A stretch of 10,414 nucleotides of DNA from Paraglomus occultum (Eukaryota; Glomeromycota; Glomeromycetes; Paraglomerales; Paraglomeraceae), in NCBI GenBank assembly GCA_910592205.1, contig CAJVPJ010001337.1, forward strand, positions 1-10,414, in the 5' to 3' direction. Numbering within the stretch: the first letter of the stretch is position 1; each line of letters opens with the position of its first letter. Under the pieces are notes generated by a model. It was not told the DNA's origin. It saw only the letters and a program-made list of their open reading frames with translations, and searched no databases. The translations under genes were made by a program, and so were the position numbers. Shown here piece after piece: positions 1 to 7,653 of the stretch.

Positions 1-124
1 CCGTTGTGCATAAATTATGTGACAACATCGAAATGAATATCACTCTGAGCTTATTTCGATTTGGGCCAACCCGAAACCCGATCGCGATTTGGGTCGACCC
101 TATTCCGAATTGGGTCGTTTGGGT
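1..124. repeat. GGGTCG-rich fungal repeat segment
   Basis: The segment is richer in G and C than the next 700 bases. It carries several copies of a TTTGGGTCG-like word in both orientations, for example at 88-96 and 110-125, and a perfect 10-bp palindrome GGGTCGACCC at 91-100. No convincing coding frame is seen. It looks like non-coding repetitive fungal DNA that forms the left border of the bacterial-type remnant. Confidence 0.4.
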
Positions 125-818
125 CAGAACACTTTGATGCCGAAATAGCAGCTTTAGATGCCGCAAAAACTGTTAATCAAGAAAAACTAGCTAAATATAA
201 TAATTGAGTAAAATATGGCACTTACTTTACTAATCAGTTAGAGAATTGAAAAAAAGAGGATGGTAAATACTTTAATGACGAAGCGGTAAAGCTTTATTTA
301 AGAAGTATTAAAGATGCTTTAGAATCAGTAGGTCGACAATTAGATCCAGTAGAACAAAATGAGTTAGATCAAATTGATCACTATTGGGAACATGGTCCAG
401 TTCCCTCAGAAAGGAGAATTTTGCCAATGGATCTCAAAATGGCTTAGTATTAGGAGTGAAAACTAATGTGTTTCGGGATTTAACTAAAAAATGAATTGCT
501 TATTCCCAAAATATTGATTTTAAAGTTAAGAGTGATGGGATTAATATTAAAGAATTAGCTGATAAAGTTAATAAACCAGGAGCTAAAATTAAAACTCCTG
601 ACCTCATTAAATATTGTAAAGACATGCTAGCTAAAAAACCTGAATTAATTGATGATACTTATGATCTTCCTAATTATAATCTGAAAGATAAAGATCGAGA
701 TTGACTAGTACTAGATTGATTCTTTACTCGGGATCCTAAAGATAGTCTAATCTTATTAGATCGATCCATTTATGGAAATGGGGAAGAATTTACTGAAGAA
801 GGAATCATTAAATATTAA
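125..818 (+). pseudogene. Mollicutes-type (TGA = Trp) protein remnant, frameshifted
   Basis: With TGA read as tryptophan, codons starting at 127 stay open to about 430 in one frame, and a second frame is open from about 396 to the TAA at 816-818. TGA sits in frame at 205, 247, 492, 702 and 717, each in a context where tryptophan is natural (NNWVKYG, ENWKKED, KKWIAYS, DRDWLVLDWFF). No in-frame TAA or TAG occurs in the two joined segments. The switch lies between about 396 and 430 and needs one missing base. Codon use is AT-biased and the product (about 230 residues) is lysine- and aspartate-rich; I do not recognise its family. Code 4 plus a fungal setting suggests Mollicutes-related endobacteria. 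A mitochondrial source also uses this code but the product resembles no standard mitochondrial protein. There is no start codon, so the 5' end is probably missing. Confidence 0.72.
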
Positions 819-996
819 ATACTATAGTAATACTGATTATAAATTTCGATTGTGATTTTCGAGAAAAAAACCCAATCTTTCCCCGCCACACTTTTCTCAT
901 GTTAAGAAGTCCGAGAATTAGCATGTTATCACAAAGAACAGCAAGACTACTGACTAGGCGACTGCTTTTTCCCCACCTTTGAGGAATACTATTCAT
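808..996 (-). CDS. Short fungal ORF truncated into the bacterial-type remnant
   Basis: This frame of 62 codons starts with ATG at 996-994 and begins MNSIPQRWGKSSR. Its residues look protein-like up to about base 845 (motif NMRKVWRGKIGFFSRKSQS). The last ten or so codons and the TAA at 810-808 come from the bacterial-type sequence, so the natural C-terminus is probably lost. The part before the junction may be a fragment of a repeated fungal ORF or transposon-linked sequence. No domain is recognised. It could also be a chance frame. Confidence 0.25.
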   Translation of the reverse strand: MNSIPQRWGKSSRLVSSLAVLCDNMLILGLLNMRKVWRGKIGFFSRKSQSKFIISITIVFNI

Positions 997-1134
997 TGCT
1001 CGTATATACTATTTTCATCTATTCATTAGAGAGGAAGTTTTATACACTGATAATTGTGCTGTTCGCAATATTCACTGACTTATACTTTCTTCTCTTCATC
1101 TTATCTCTTGTCAAACTCACCTTCTTAGGAGAAG

Positions 1135-1212
1135 GTAAGCATTTAGTCAATGCACATTTCAAGTACAAATAGATTATCCCGTTTGCTCACTATAATTTGC
1201 TTCATCATATAG
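1135..1212 (+). other. Candidate intron in the 5' part of the NTPase gene
   Basis: A strong donor AAG|GTAAGC at 1135 pairs with an acceptor ending TCATCATATAG at 1212, giving a 78-bp intron typical of the other introns here. If real, the gene has an upstream exon or 5' untranslated exon before 1134. No ATG-led coding frame was found upstream, so this may be a 5' UTR intron. Confidence 0.35.
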
Positions 1213-1242
1213 ATGTAAAGTTGCCATATACACCGCGACGAG

Positions 1243-1311
1243 GTATGATTGCTTCAGTATACGCCCGCATCGTTTTCATTTTGAATTGTCTAATACCTCA
1301 TCTCCTAATAG
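1243..1311 (+). other. Candidate second 5' intron of the NTPase gene
   Basis: CGAG|GTATGATTGC at 1243 pairs with CTCCTAATAG at 1311, preceded by a branch-like CTAAT. The interval is 69 bp, a multiple of three, with no stop, so both spliced and unspliced forms keep the frame. The unspliced form adds a hydrophobic stretch (YARIVFILNCLIPHLLI) that does not fit a soluble NTPase, which favours splicing. Confidence 0.35.
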
Positions 1312-1334
1312 GAGGCCTCGGTGGAACTAAGTAC

Positions 1335-2142
1335 ATGGGAACTGAAGGAGATCGAATCGGTACTTACGAAGGAATCAACCTTTCGAGCCCTGATATCTGC
1401 CTCCGTGTGCAGACAATCCAAAAGCTTGTCGAGAAGATCTATGAAGCACGCGTCTTACTTGTGCGATCTCCACCCATGTCTGGAAAGACCTCATTGGGTC
1501 AACTACTAGACCAACACCTAGTTAAAGATCCCAACATTAGAGTCATTCGCATTTCGCTCTTGTGGATGGGCATCCCTAGTGGATCCTGGACATTCGATGA
1601 GAGGTTTCAGCGACTAATGGGCATAACTTGGGAACAATTTCAAGATGAATGTGATCACATTCGGACTATACTTATTGTCGACGAAGTTCAGGTATGAAAG
1701 TTTATCTATTTGCTTTGAATTAACATGGATTCTCACATTAGCGAATTTGTAGATGATTTGCGTGCCAGAAGTAGAAGGCCAACCCAGTAGTAATGCACAT
1801 CACAATGGCAATGTTTTTTGGGAAGTGTTTAAGAGGTGCCAGCAGGGCGGTAACTTGTATATCGTTGCCTTTGCTGCATATGGCTACAAAGGTGCATGGG
1901 ATTGTTCGTCTGCAACTCGCACAATAGATGTATCACCGTTAACGATTCCTCCTGAGAACACATGGGGTATAGAAGACGTGCGCTTCACTAAGGATGAATA
2001 TGAAGATTACCGTTTACGCTTTTGCAGAACGCATCTCGGAAAGATGAAAGATGAAAATGATATTGCATACTTAAAGGAATATGTGCACAGCACAACTGCT
2101 TGTCACTCTGGACTTGTCGCGTTTTTCATGAACCCATATTAA
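1335..2142 (+). CDS. Crinkler-type P-loop NTPase, two clear exons, truncated
   Basis: Exon 1 runs to 1691, a 61-bp GT-AG intron lies at 1692-1752 (CAG|GTATGA to TTTGTAG), and exon 2 runs from 1753 to the TAA at 2140-2142. The Walker A motif is SPPMSGKTSL at about 1467-1496 and Walker B is TILIVDEVQ just before the intron. Exon 2 carries NVFWEVFKRC, YIVAFAAYG, NTWGIEDVRFT and HSGLVAFFMN, which match the NTPase module I associate with the expanded Crinkler-like (CRN/RHS) proteins of arbuscular mycorrhizal fungi. The start is uncertain: ATG at 1335 is conservative, ATG at 1245 lies in a candidate intron, and upstream exons are possible. Such proteins normally continue well beyond this length; here the frame ends right after the MN of VAFFMN because of an extra base (see 2143-2260). 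Role in the fungus is unknown; the family includes secreted or host-targeting effectors elsewhere, but no signal peptide is evident here. Confidence 0.7.
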
Positions 2143-2260
2143 AAATTATTTCTCCTGGCAGCTGAAATATGATGACGCGTTGACATTTCAAAGAATTTTT
2201 TTGTATTTAAAGTCATCAAGTAAACTAATAAATAATAATGTTGGGTTATATTTATTATAA
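2143..2260 (+). pseudogene. Out-of-frame C-terminal remnant of the NTPase
   Basis: Directly after the TAA at 2140-2142 another frame, entered from the CCC run at 2133-2135, is open to a TAA at 2258-2260. It contains LTFQRIFLYLKS at about 2180-2215, the kind of segment that follows VAFFMN in this NTPase family. One extra C is enough to explain the break. Even with this piece the protein would be short for the family, so a further C-terminal domain is missing. An AATAAA at 2227-2232 could act as a poly(A) signal. Confidence 0.5.
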
Positions 2261-2511
2261 TAGTGTGGATCAAAGGACTAATTGGTAATATCTTCGATAA
2301 AAAACTGGCATGGATAGACTGTGAAGCATTTTGTTTATCTTGCTTTGCATGGTCGATTATCCTAATTTATAATTATATATAATAATCAACGCTATCATTA
2401 TTCTCGTTATTTGATAGTGTAAAAAGACAACCTACAGTACGCATTGAGATACTACGCTTTTTATCTTTGCTTGTACAAGATGGATGAAGAATCCATGCGA
2501 ACTTTCGTGAA
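2261..2511. other. Convergent intergenic spacer
   Basis: AT-rich spacer between the 3' ends of the NTPase gene and the GTPase gene, including an alternating AT stretch at about 2365-2385. No ORF, RNA gene or repeat family is supported. Confidence 0.5.
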
Positions 2512-5500
2512 CTATTTTCTGTTTCTCCTAGCTGACAAATCATTCACCAACTTTTCAATTTTCCTAATTTCTTCTTCAGCTTTCTTTCGCATACTAGCGT
2601 TTTGCATGGCTCTCGCATCCTGTCGCATATTTTCGATATTCGCATGAAGCTCATCGACAAAGTTGAACCGAGAACAAACTTTACTTAGATCGTGGCAAAG
2701 TTTGTGGATTTGTTTGTATTTATTATCAGCGGTAGCTTGGAGATTTGCGAGGGTTGCTTGGTAACCTTTTGCGTCTTGGTCGAGCCTTTGATGTTCTTGG
2801 TCAGCCATGTCGAACTGAGCTTTCATGTCTTGAAGAACCTTATTGATAGTCTTTGTTTCGGTAACCATTTTTACTTTGTTGTGCACATGACTATATAAAG
2901 AAATGAAAAGAATTATTACTCCAATTTTATAAGAATGTGGAAGTCATAGAATTTGAAATTTACCTCTCAGGTCCACATCCACATTGTGTGCATATCGAAT
3001 CACTTCCTATACACAAACAATGCCGAAAGTAGTCAGTGCCAGAGGTGTCTGTAAACTCAAGTCCACAACCGTCATGACAAATAATATCTTCTCTCAAATG
3101 AGTAACGCAAACCGTGCTATGGTAATTGGCAGGGACGATTTTTTTGAGCGTAATAGTCTCTGATTTTGTATAGTTGGCGAAAGAGTTTTTTTGGTCTCCA
3201 GTTACTTGCAATGCTTGCTGAGCAGCATCGAGAGCGTCCTGGATTTGCTGAATGTTTGCGATATCTTTGTTATTTCTGTTTTGATCTTGTCTCGAAGAGC
3301 CTTCATGCGTTTAAAGGCGGCGGTCGAAGTGTTTGATAATTCAGTGATCGTGCGTAAGAAATCATCAATTGTTCGGAAAGATTCATTCCAGTGAAATTGA
3401 ATTAAATTGCGTTCATTATAGTCGTTTTTCCATATTTGAGAACAAAAAGCTCGATTGTCCATATAGAAAATTTTCTAGAAAAGCAGAAAAGCATAATAAA
3501 TATTACTGTTTCAAATAGAACAATCTTTACTTGGTAATATACCAACCTTCGGCTTGACAATTTCTTTCGAAAAAGAAGGTATCGAGAAAAGAGCACTGCT
3601 TTTTGAACATTTTGTTAAAACAAGCAGCAAATTTTTATCGATCATAACGTCTGGTAGGTTATTCGCCAAGCGAATCAAAGTGTTCTTGACCGAGTTGGTC
3701 ATTCTTGCTTCGATTCCATTTACAACGACTACCAGAGCAGATAATGAACCAGCACGGATTGCCGTATTAACAATCTCGCTGATATTCTTATCATCTTGTT
3801 TTGTACCATTAGTATCGCTCAGTCCAGGTGTATCGATAAAGATGAACCTATAAGCAGGGTTTTGGGGATGTCGAAAAGCGTATTTTTGACATTTTTGAGT
3901 TTGGCTCTTAGTCTCGTCGCTAACTTTTGCTTCGGAATGTCTATTGGGGAATCCTGAAATTGGATACACAAACTTAATATATAGTTGATTTTGAATTTAG
4001 AATGGCATTATGCAATCATAAAACAGTACCTTCACTGACTTTATAATGCTTCGTGGGAATAACAATTTTCAGATTATCAGGAGTACCTCTTAAAAAGTAA
4101 TTCGTGATTGTATTGATGATTGTTGATTTTCCAGCCCCAGTCTCGCCTAATAAAAGTATTTTGAAATCACGAGGTGTCTGACCCATGAGATTGATCCCGT
4201 TTTGCATCATTGGAGGATTGCGCGTTGACGGGCGGGGCTGACCAGATGGCTGAGGGTAAAAATAATTCGATTTCTCCGTTGGGTAAATATACCTTTCGTA
4301 TGGGGGTGGCGGCGAGTTCATATCCAGAGTTTGATTAGGAGACGAGTTCATATCCAGAGTTTGATTAGGGGACGAGTTCATATCCTGAGTTTGATTTCGA
4401 AACGGATTTGCATGCGTTATATTCGGCGGCGGTTGAGACTGAGGTTTCCTCGGTATCATATCGCTTAGCGACCGCATTATTACTGAGGCTATCTCGTTTA
4501 ACGACCGTGTTATTGCCAAGGCTATCGGTTCGTCTTTATCAATCCCTAGAATAATTTTCAAAGACAATAGTTATGAGTCGTTTCCTAGTGAAGGGCAATC
4601 TTCAAACGTATAAATGAAGGAGAAATTACCATGATCGTCAGATGGCAAGACATTATTGTTATCCCGAAATGGACCTGGATTATTAAAAGCCTTTTGATTC
4701 TGACTTTGGTTAACGATTGGTGTGAAAGTAGGAGCCTTCTGATTCTGGTTTTGGTCAACAATCGGTATGAAAGTAGGAGCCTTCTGATTCTGGCTTTGGT
4801 TAGCGATTGGTGTAAAAGTAGGAGCCTTTTGATTCTGGCTTTGGTTAACGATTGGTGTAAAAGTAGGAGCCTTTTGATTCTGACTTTGGTTAACGATTGG
4901 TGTGAAAGTAGGAGCCTTTTGATTCTGGCTTTGGTTAACGATTGGTGTGAAAGTAGGAGCCTTTTGATTCTGGCTTTGGTTAACGATTGGTGTAAAAGTA
5001 GGAGCCTTCTGATTCTGGCTTTGGTTAACGATTGGTGTGAAAGTAGGAACCTTCTGATTCTGGCTTTGGTTAACGATTGGTTTGAACATAGGAGCCTTCT
5101 GATTCTGACTTTGGTAAATGATTGGTTGTGGGATAGTAGAAGCCTTCTGTTACTGACTTTGGTAAAAGATTGGTAAGCTAATAGAAGCCTTCTGATCCTG
5201 ACTTCGATGATGCATTTGTGGGTTAGTGAACGCGTTCTGAACCTGGCTTCGATGATGCATTTGTGGGTTAGTGAACGCGTTCTGATCCTGGCTTCGATTA
5301 TAATTTTGTGGGTTAGCGAACGCGTTCTGATCCTGATATTGTAGGGAATAAAGGTCGTCAACGTTGTATCTGCGAGGGAAAGCTTCGAATTCGCGAGGTT
5401 GGCTTCTAAATCCGGCGGTAGGTTCACTTTCTATTTCATATACCTCGTCGTCTTCGTCAGATGCCCTTTGGTTATCATCAAGGTTGTCCGAAAAAACGGT

Positions 5501-5716
5501 GTATTGGTAGGACTCATCATCTTCGTCAGATGCCCTTTGGCTATCATAGTATTGATCATACTCGTCGTCTTCGTCAGATGCCCTTTGGCTATCATTGTAT
5601 TGATCGTATTCATCGTCTTGGTAATCATTCGTTTCTTCGTGGTCTCTTGTAGATGCGCTGTTTCCTTTTGAACGAGTAGAATTAAGCAAGGTTTTAAGCT
5701 TTTTACCAAAAGGCAT
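2512..5716 (-). CDS. AIG1/GIMAP-like GTPase with repeat-rich N-terminus, five exons, two lesions
   Basis: Exons (minus strand): 5716-4630, 4545-4030, 3953-3547, 3474-2964, 2890-2512. Introns are 84, 76, 72 and 73 bp, all GT-AG, and phases agree throughout (about 966 residues) if one base lost in exon 4 is allowed for. Exon 1 encodes a lysine-rich start (MPFGKKLKTLL), acidic repeats and a Gln/Asn/Pro-rich 15-residue array. Exon 2 ends with G1 GETGAGKST (4147-4121). Exon 3 has G3 DTPGLSD (from 3834) and a G4-like TKCS (3615-3604). Exons 4 and 5 encode coiled-coil-prone helices around a Cys/His cluster (about 3120-2965). This matches AIG1/IAN/GIMAP GTPases, which bind GTP and often act at membranes or in immunity in animals and plants; the fungal role is unknown. 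Lesions: TAA at 5152-5150 inside the repeat array, and a frameshift at about 3272-3250 between DKIKTEIT and IQQIQDALD. It is either a young pseudogene or a gene with sequence errors. The TATA-like box 41 bp upstream supports the 5716 start. Confidence 0.75.
3250..3272 (-). other. Apparent one-base deletion in exon 4 of the GTPase
   Basis: Family-like residues run in one frame down to about 3272 (RMKALRDKIKTEIT) and continue in another frame from about 3255 (NIQQIQDALDAAQQ, then NSFANYTKSETITLKK). The first frame stops soon after at 3202. No GT-AG intron spans the switch, and restoring one base makes all later exon phases agree. Confidence 0.6.
4313..4402 (-). repeat. Three 30-bp tandem units in exon 2 of the GTPase gene
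   Basis: Three near-identical 30-bp units encode SPNQTLDMNS-like decapeptides. The third unit is more diverged. They lie in the proline- and asparagine-rich linker before the G domain. Confidence 0.75.
4666..5340 (-). repeat. 45-bp (15-residue) coding tandem array
   Basis: Nine well-kept 45-bp units lie at 4711-5115, encoding variants of PIVNQSQNQKAPTFT. Diverged units continue on both sides. At about 5205-5335 a second subtype of the same 15-residue length (SQDQNAFTNPQMHHR) occurs, sharing the S-Q-[ND]-Q-[NK]-A core, so both blocks probably descend from one ancestral unit. The product is Gln/Asn/Pro-rich and likely disordered. One diverged unit holds the in-frame TAA at 5152-5150, where sister units have AAT (Asn). 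Confidence 0.88.
5435..5630 (-). repeat. Acidic repeat region in exon 1 of the GTPase gene
   Basis: Three copies of an SQRASDEDDE-like element separated by tyrosine-rich spacers (YDQYYD, YDQYND) make a strongly acidic stretch near the N-terminus. At DNA level a CGTCTTCGTCAGATGCCCTT-like word recurs three times. Confidence 0.75.
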
Positions 5717-5756
5717 TGTTCGAAAAAGCCTTTTTAAAATTATTGATAAATGATGA

Positions 5757-5766
5757 CTTATATATA
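5757..5766 (-). promoter_or_regulatory. TATA-like box of the GTPase gene
   Basis: TATATATAAG on the minus strand ends 41 bp before the ATG at 5716-5714. Its position makes the more distal ATG at 5836 unlikely, because that start would lie upstream of the box. Confidence 0.45.
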
Positions 5767-5840
5767 CGAAAGAAATTACGTCGTACCGATATTCGTTTGG
5801 GAATCTGCCCTGAACATTTTCTAAAAACAATCTCATAATA

Positions 5841-6292
5841 AGTGATGGGCTTGAAAAGTTCTGACACGGGGCTCTATCTCAGCGAAAATCAGCCTGATCC
5901 AAAAACAGAAGTTGGATTTGATGCACATAGTCTCAAGGGGAAAAGATGACTGAACCCGTTACTCATTGTCGAGAAATTGTTCTTTCTTTACGCCTTATCA
6001 AAACAATTGCTTGGATAAACCACGAAAGCCGAAATACTAATACCTATTTCTTTTTTATTTTGAAAAAACGGTCACGATGTAACCAAAATCTGACAATAGA
6101 TTAGTGCATGTTACCCCTTTGAATTGAACAACACTCCATAGAGCTTGGTTACATCTTTTGAAAAATAAAAAACAGGTTCGTCTTTTTTCTTTTTTATTCC
6201 TTGATTGAGACTATGTGTATTAAATCCAACCTTTTGTTTTTGATTTTCGATGAGATAGAGCCCATTGTCGGAACTTCTCAAGACGCACCACG
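5841..6292. mobile_element. Foldback MITE-like element, about 452 bp, TA-flanked
   Basis: Long imperfect inverted repeats fold nearly the whole element. For example 5868-5890 pairs with 6241-6263 (22 of 23 bases) and 5911-5936 pairs with 6205-6230 (24 of 26). The arms continue inward to GATGTAACC at 6076-6084 against GGTTACATC at 6147-6155. The ends, read inward, are AGTGATGGGCTTGAAAAG on the left and CGTGGTGCGTCTTGAGAAG on the right. TA dinucleotides flank both ends (5839-5840 and 6293-6294), consistent with Tc1/mariner-type target duplication. There is no transposase ORF, so it would be non-autonomous. It sits about 75 bp upstream of the GTPase TATA-like box. Confidence 0.75.
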
Positions 6293-6900
6293 TATAAGCT
6301 CACGAAAAAGTGTTAATCCATTTAGTTGTGATCGGTAGTTGTGATCAAACTTTGTACCTTATCGAGAAATGACCTATTTTTAAGAAACAAAACTAGATAG
6401 GTTGTTCAAGTTGTGCTTCGCACGTGATGCGAAGATGAAGTCGAAATTTTCATAATAAAAAAAATTGAGTATGGTATTGCTGTATTGATGGGCATTTTGA
6501 ATCACTTGACTATCTGCCGTCCATCACATTTGCATGTTTAAAGCAGATGACAGAGTTGTAATGCAATATTATTCATTTGAGGAGGAATAGCGTTAACATT
6601 AATATGTTGGAGATTAATATACCTTCTTATACAAAGGTACTATATACGTTTTATTTTATCAATACCTTTTCAATCATTTTTGAATGTTTCTTTACATTCA
6701 GTTCGTATTGTTAGGGTAATTATGAAAGAGAAAAGAACGATTTACAAATGCATGAAATAATATTCCTATTCCTATTGCTATTCTTACGCATCATCATCTC
6801 TTGATCATAATCAGTAATCGAGTCATTTGATTATTATTCTATTAAAGAGTGAAAGGTGTCAGATTGAGTCTCGTGGAAGCAAGGTCGGAGATTACTTAAT
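6293..6900. other. Intergenic stretch without supported gene
   Basis: AT-rich DNA with only very short frames. It contains a hairpin-forming CTTCGCA/TGCGAAG (6416-6434) and a TTCCTA-like microsatellite near 6765-6785. Nothing else is supported. Confidence 0.5.
6416..6434. repeat. Short perfect hairpin with CACGTG at its loop
   Basis: CTTCGCA at 6416-6422 and TGCGAAG at 6428-6434 form a 7-bp perfect stem with a 5-base loop. The CACGTG hexamer (E-box/G-box word) spans the stem and loop. Function is unknown. Confidence 0.3.
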
Positions 6901-6920
6901 TTGTCGTTTTGGTAACATAC

Positions 6921-7104
6921 CTTGCTGAGGAGTGGTGTCATTGGAGACATCATTGGTAGAAGCAGTCCTTGCTGCAATTTGTTTTCGTTTATTTCTGGTG
7001 TTGGGGTTTGACGTCTCGGTAACATCAGCCACATCGATAGTACGGTCGTAGTAGAGGACGAGGAGGAATTGGTGGTGGCAATGGCGGTGTTTATAATCAA
7101 TCAT
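6921..7104 (-). CDS. Candidate exon, unrecognised product
   Basis: The frame starting with ATG at 7104 reads IDVADVTETSNPNT, then the basic NKRKQIAARTAS and NDTTPQQ, and ends at a strong donor CAAG|GTATGT (exon end 6921). Skipping about 80 bp to the acceptor TTTAATAG (near 6839) brings an immediate stop, so this may be the 3' end of a gene. The basic run resembles a nuclear localisation segment. It may belong with the exon at 7330-7653, but phases do not agree with the only good acceptor seen between them (CTCCCACAG near 7156). Treat it as a partial gene model. Confidence 0.35.
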
Positions 7105-7329
7105 GCGTCGTTTTGTTGTCGGAGAGTGATTTCGGAGGGGAGGGAGAGGTCTGTGGGAGAATATATTCGAGGTTAATGATTTTTATGAGTAGGCACCCAT
7201 TTGCAGCGTCAAGGTCACCAGACAGAAACACCCTCGACCCATCGACGCAGTTTTTTTGTTCTTGTATATATGTGCGCCCGGCAGATTGTGTATAAGCGTG
7301 TCTAGTTATTAAGGAATTGGAAAACTTAC

Positions 7330-7653
7330 TCTTAGTGTATTATCAGTGTTTGCGGTTATATTTCCTTTTAATTCAACGACATCGCCTTTTCGGAAGCGAC
7401 CAATTGATGTGAAGTCTGTTGTTGTGTAGGGGGGTATATATGCTTCGATGGTGATTGTTAGCTTCTGTGTTTCGGAGTTAATAGAATACGTCGTCGGACG
7501 GTCGCGTGTATGTTCTTGATTATGGCGGCGGTGGTGAGAAAATGGAGGAATATGCTTGCTGTGGGGGAGGTTACCGGTGTGTATGTGAGTATTCTGTGAA
7601 TGTTGTGTGTATATGTGCGCGTTAACAGAGTACGTAGAGTTTATATAAAGTTT
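7330..7653 (-). CDS. Candidate internal exon with a KGDVVELKGNI motif
   Basis: The minus-strand frame is open for 108 codons from just after a TAA at 7656-7654 to a strong donor CTAAGA|GTAAGT (exon end 7330). The C-terminal half looks like real protein: QKLTITIEAYIPPY, then SIGRFRKGDVVELKGNI, then TANTDNTLR. The alternating beta-like pattern and KGD-V-x-L-x-G are reminiscent of OB-fold strands, but I cannot name a family. The His-rich upstream part (about 7450-7650) may be intron or UTR; acceptors TTCACAG and CCCCCACAG lie inside it. No ATG is available, so a first exon must lie further upstream if this is a gene. Reading through the donor adds five codons before a stop. Confidence 0.4.

Noticed and set aside
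125-818. Nuclear copy of mitochondrial DNA
   Set aside because: Mitochondria of some fungi also read TGA as Trp, but the product matches no standard mitochondrial gene that I recognise. Kept only as an alternative.
2444-2898. Plus-strand ORFs opposite the last GTPase exon
   Set aside because: Hydrophobic antisense shadows of a coiled-coil coding exon.
3475-3530. Alternative donor CCAA|GTAAAG for the third GTPase intron
   Set aside because: It is the better-looking donor but gives the wrong phase into exon 4. AAG|GTTGGT at 3546 keeps the frame and gives a family-like join (VKPK to KIFYMDN).
4711-5115. CRISPR-like array
   Set aside because: Units are contiguous 45-bp coding repeats without unique spacers, in a eukaryotic exon.
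4631-5176. Plus-strand ORF with LILALVNDW repeats
   Set aside because: Antisense shadow of the same array; no start context, splice logic or family match.
4585-5427. Long minus-strand ORF in a second frame across the repeat array
   Set aside because: It is a shadow of the 45-bp periodicity. The true frame is fixed by in-phase splicing at 4630/4545 into the G domain and by the family-like acidic N-terminus.
5717-5836. Upstream ATG extension (from 5836) of the GTPase
   Set aside because: It lies upstream of the TATA-like box at 5766-5757, and the added residues look like translated promoter DNA.
7113-7295. Short plus-strand ORF
   Set aside because: No family resemblance; overlaps a likely intron of the minus-strand candidate gene.
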